64,000 nucleotides of DNA from Centropus unirufus. Lineage: Eukaryota > Chordata > Aves > Cuculiformes > Centropidae. A program made the translations under genes and the position numbers. The stretch spans positions 697,642 through 761,641 of the forward strand of contig VYZI01000018.1 in assembly GCA_013397695.1 (NCBI GenBank), written 5' to 3'. Below the pieces are notes generated by a model that was not told where the DNA came from, searched no databases, and saw only the letters and a list, made by a program, of their open reading frames with translations. Of this stretch, positions 60,821 to 64,000 are shown one piece after another (position 1 is the stretch's first letter; the number at the start of each line of letters is the position of its first letter).

Positions 60821-62840
60821 ACTACTATTAAATGTTGGAATATTTCTTAGCACTGAAGTATGGTTGGCAATGGTACAACTTTGGATATGATAGAAATATG
60901 GCTATGGGAAGGTTTCAAACTGATGCTTAGAAGTGTTTTTTGAAAACTTGTGATATTAGTACAGCAGTTTTACGAATTTCTAAAATCTGTGCATTAACCT
61001 CACCATCCTGAGAAACTTAGAGAAAAGAGTTCCAAATCAAGAAAATTTAGGTGCTTAACCAATCTCAAAAGGTTTTGGATTTTCTCTTTCTTTCAAGGAC
61101 ATGAAATAATATTAAATCTCATGAAAAATTAAAACATTGATATTGGAATGAAAAAGCTAAGAAATGCACTCACTGAATTTCCAAAAACTGTATTTTGTCA
61201 TCCTTTGTGTTCTATATAATGTCTTTGTCACGACCAAATATTTTAGATGGATATTTAACAAAGTATAAACAAAAAATACTACTTTGTATGCAACTCGAAC
61301 AAATAAGGTTATAGGACTCTTAATATTGACACTTTATTAATTTCTTTGATATTTACATTTAATTTAATGTTAATTCAAACTTGTCTTTTATTTCATTAGA
61401 AAGGTTAATTGTGAGGGAGGAATTGCCTCAGTAAAGACAGTAAAGACATGTGCTTCGGGGTGACAAGTATCCTTGAAATTTTCCTGAGTATATATCGCTG
61501 ATCTGGTCAATTCTGCACTGAATCTGCCTAACCGGAATAAGGTCTCATTATCAATACCTTCCACCCAATTACACAGCTTCCTATACTGGACATAGTGTCT
61601 TCTTGTTGCTAAATGTAATTGCTAGTAGGAAAGACCAGTCAGTCAGAGAAATAAAAAAACTAGTTTGCAAAGTTGACTAGTGGCATCTATATTAACTCAG
61701 GCCTTTATGTTTATTTCAATGGTCCCTTAAGAATGTTTTTATAAATTTAAGAAGTTTAACTCCTGAAACAGTGGATTGTTTCAGTATCTCAGCAGCTCAT
61801 ACAGAGCCTTACCCTTTTGCCATCTGGGGAACAATGGGTTCAGTCCATTGACTGGTCCCAGGAGTGGCGGTCTTTCCTACACAACTCTCTTCATGTTTCA
61901 TTTTTATAAGGCTTCTTTACCTTTAGTTGGGGCTTGAGTGACTTTAGTCATACATTCTTTTATTCTTGATTGATGAAAAAAAACCTCTCATTTTGCATTT
62001 AAAGCTATAAATAAAATTTAGAGCAGTCATCCCTTGAGGCAAGTAGCCCTTGGGATAGAGGCATGTTTTGGTATTGTAATGATATTATCTGAGACAGCAG
62101 ATGCAATCCATCTTCCTTGATAGCAGTTATGCAGTAATCTTTGCAGTTCCATGCCCATCCCTGATAATAGAGACTGGCTGCATTACCTTAGAGCAACACC
62201 CCATTCTCCATTCCAGAGATGCCAGGTGGTCCACTTAGCCAGAACAGGGCTCCTCCATGTCAACTGCATTCCTTTTCCGGGAGCAGCAACTGCATCTCAC
62301 AATATTACAGTGTACTTAACTTTGGGGAAACGTAGGGTTCTTATTCCCGCTATTTTCCATTATTTTTCCACACACAGCCACCAAGTAAATCGTTAAATGG
62401 AGTAATGTTGCATGAAGTGTGGATATCAGGAAACAATAGGTTGTAATCAGGTTCTTTCATTTTCTGGTTTTCTAAGCAATCTTCATTCTCCTTGACTTCA
62501 AAGAAACTCATAACTGTCCCTTGAACCAAAGGCCTTCTGTTGGCCTCTGTTACATACTGTGCATACATTCAGTGTAAACCCACTGTCCTCAGACAAGAAA
62601 AATAGACCTAATGTCAGTCAGTCTTTCCATAATTGAGCTGGCTGGTCACAGTATTAATGAGGTACCGTGAAAGAGCCTAGAATATGATGTATAGAGGAAC
62701 AGTAAAGGATGCAAAAGGTCTGCCCTTCCTTGCTTCTCCCATTTCCCCCAATTAAAAATCTCCTGGGTTTGCATCTGCGACCGTTTGTTCCTCACTTCCC
62801 TTGCTCAGGATGAAGCTTTAGGGAGTTGATTTTGTGACAG
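60821..62840. other. Noncoding stretch, no gene seen
   Basis: AT-rich sequence with short frames only. No gene, exon or repeat family is supported. Confidence 0.7.
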
Positions 62841-62880
62841 CCGTGTTGCACTGCTAGCGCGTGGTAGCGTGGAGCGCTGG
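62841..62880. other. Small CpG cluster
   Basis: Five CpG dinucleotides fall within 35 bases (62842, 62858, 62860, 62868 and 62875), in a window where CpG is otherwise rare. Related GCGTGG/AGCGTGG/AGCGCTGG pieces make it slightly repetitive. It is too short for a CpG island and has no TATA box or exon beside it that I can support. Confidence 0.5.
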
Positions 62881-64000
62881 TCACTCCTCTGAGGGACACA
62901 GCCCTAATTGGCAGAAAAACAAAAACCCTGTTGGTTGCCTTTTCAGTTCTCTGGGCAAATTTCTCTGTTCCTAGGAATTAAAACTTATGAGTCTGTCTGA
63001 ATATCTAAAAGAAATTTGGCAATTTTACTGGAATCATAAACTATGTATAAAACATTGATAACACTAATTGTTACTTGAGGGATTTATTAGCCAAAGTAGT
63101 TACTTTTCTTGAGTACCCTGAATTCAAAACTTACTGACAGATCTTGCTTGCACATAAACCTCAGGGGTCATGAAATCTTATTAATTGGGAAAGTGTAAGA
63201 CACACTTAAACCATGAACATAACGAAGATGTTTCCAGTAAGACACTCCTGGGATACAGATCTGTGCATTTCAATGAGCTGAAAACTTTCTCTTGTAATTC
63301 CTGTTCTATGAGCAATTACTATTTAATTCATAACATTGAGCCTCCTCAATAGACAAATACAAGTGTGAGGAGATCACAGGACAAATGAGTGTATTAAAGA
63401 TCAAATGAAGACAGAAATTTTTTCAAATTACTCTGGATGAGAGAGAGAGAGAGAATGTGGAAAAGCTATTCCATATGTCAGGACTCAAGACACGCACCAT
63501 TTTTCCAGTAGCTTAATGATTTAACTTCATAAGCTTTCAAACATTCAGATGAACACTTGTCATCATGCAGGTGTGATATTCTGCTATTTTGTAGTGTAAA
63601 CTGTGATTCCCGGGTTTAGCAATGCTGGCAGTCCCATCATCATTTAAATGTAATCATGTGCTTATTTCTGCTTGTGACCAATGAGTCTGTGTGGTCACAC
63701 TGAGGTGTCACATGTCTTGGAGGGTCTGCTGCTGAATTTCTTCACACTGGGATTATTTTAGATTGGCTGCAATGAATGTTATTTTCCATTTGTTAACACA
63801 TGGGGACCTGTAACTCTGATAACTGAGAAAAAATACATTCATTTCTATGATGAGTACTAGTTTTCTCCAATGTAATGCGAAAATACACTCTTTTCTCTTT
63901 ACCTTTTCTCTCATATGTGCGTGGTTCTAGAATCAGTGACAATCGCAATACTGATTATATGATACCTTCTTTGGCAGTGAGGAGAATAATGGCTAAAATT
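62881..64000. other. Noncoding stretch with a GA microsatellite
   Basis: AT-rich sequence up to the window end. It contains an eight-unit GA repeat at 63439-63454. No gene or interspersed repeat is recognised. Confidence 0.7.

Overview
This is vertebrate nuclear DNA, most likely from a bird. The evidence is two 3'-end fragments of CR1-type LINEs (34452-34742 and 48482-48741), the main interspersed repeat of birds. Other recognisable repeats are scarce, the base composition is AT-rich, and CpG is depleted across nearly the whole window. CR1 also occurs in turtles and crocodilians, so bird is the best reading but not proven. There are no bacterial operons, Shine-Dalgarno spacing or closely packed reading frames. 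The longest open frames on either strand are about 120-130 codons, which is expected by chance in 64 kb, and none matches a protein I can name with confidence. Layout: the window reads as one long noncoding stretch, either a gene desert or the inside of very large introns. From 1 to 32.5 kb it is plain AT-rich sequence with homopolymer runs, one strong G-quadruplex motif (2754-2785), one short perfect dyad (22617-22644) and two possible plus-strand exon-like segments (near 13.2 kb and 14.9 kb). At 32.5-32.8 kb a GC-richer minus-strand segment has the look of a frame-broken relic of a CD225/dispanin-type small membrane protein. From 34 to 49 kb come the two CR1 fragments, a four-copy 12-bp GATA-containing tandem repeat (41002-41049), a nearly perfect Maf recognition palindrome (44372-44389) and several repeat-free blocks whose texture resembles conserved enhancers (36.8, 46.0, 46.9 and 49.3 kb). 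From 50 to 64 kb there is a G/C homopolymer palindrome beside an A/C-rich tract (52.2 kb), a possible plus-strand exon (51.9 kb), a possible minus-strand protein-coding exon (55.2 kb) and a small CpG cluster (62.85 kb). No complete gene, RNA gene, CRISPR array or intact mobile element could be supported, and I did not find a new biological system. The items most worth testing are the CD225-like relic, the 55.2 kb exon candidate and the enhancer-like blocks. Exon and enhancer calls rest on reading splice motifs and texture by eye and carry low confidence.
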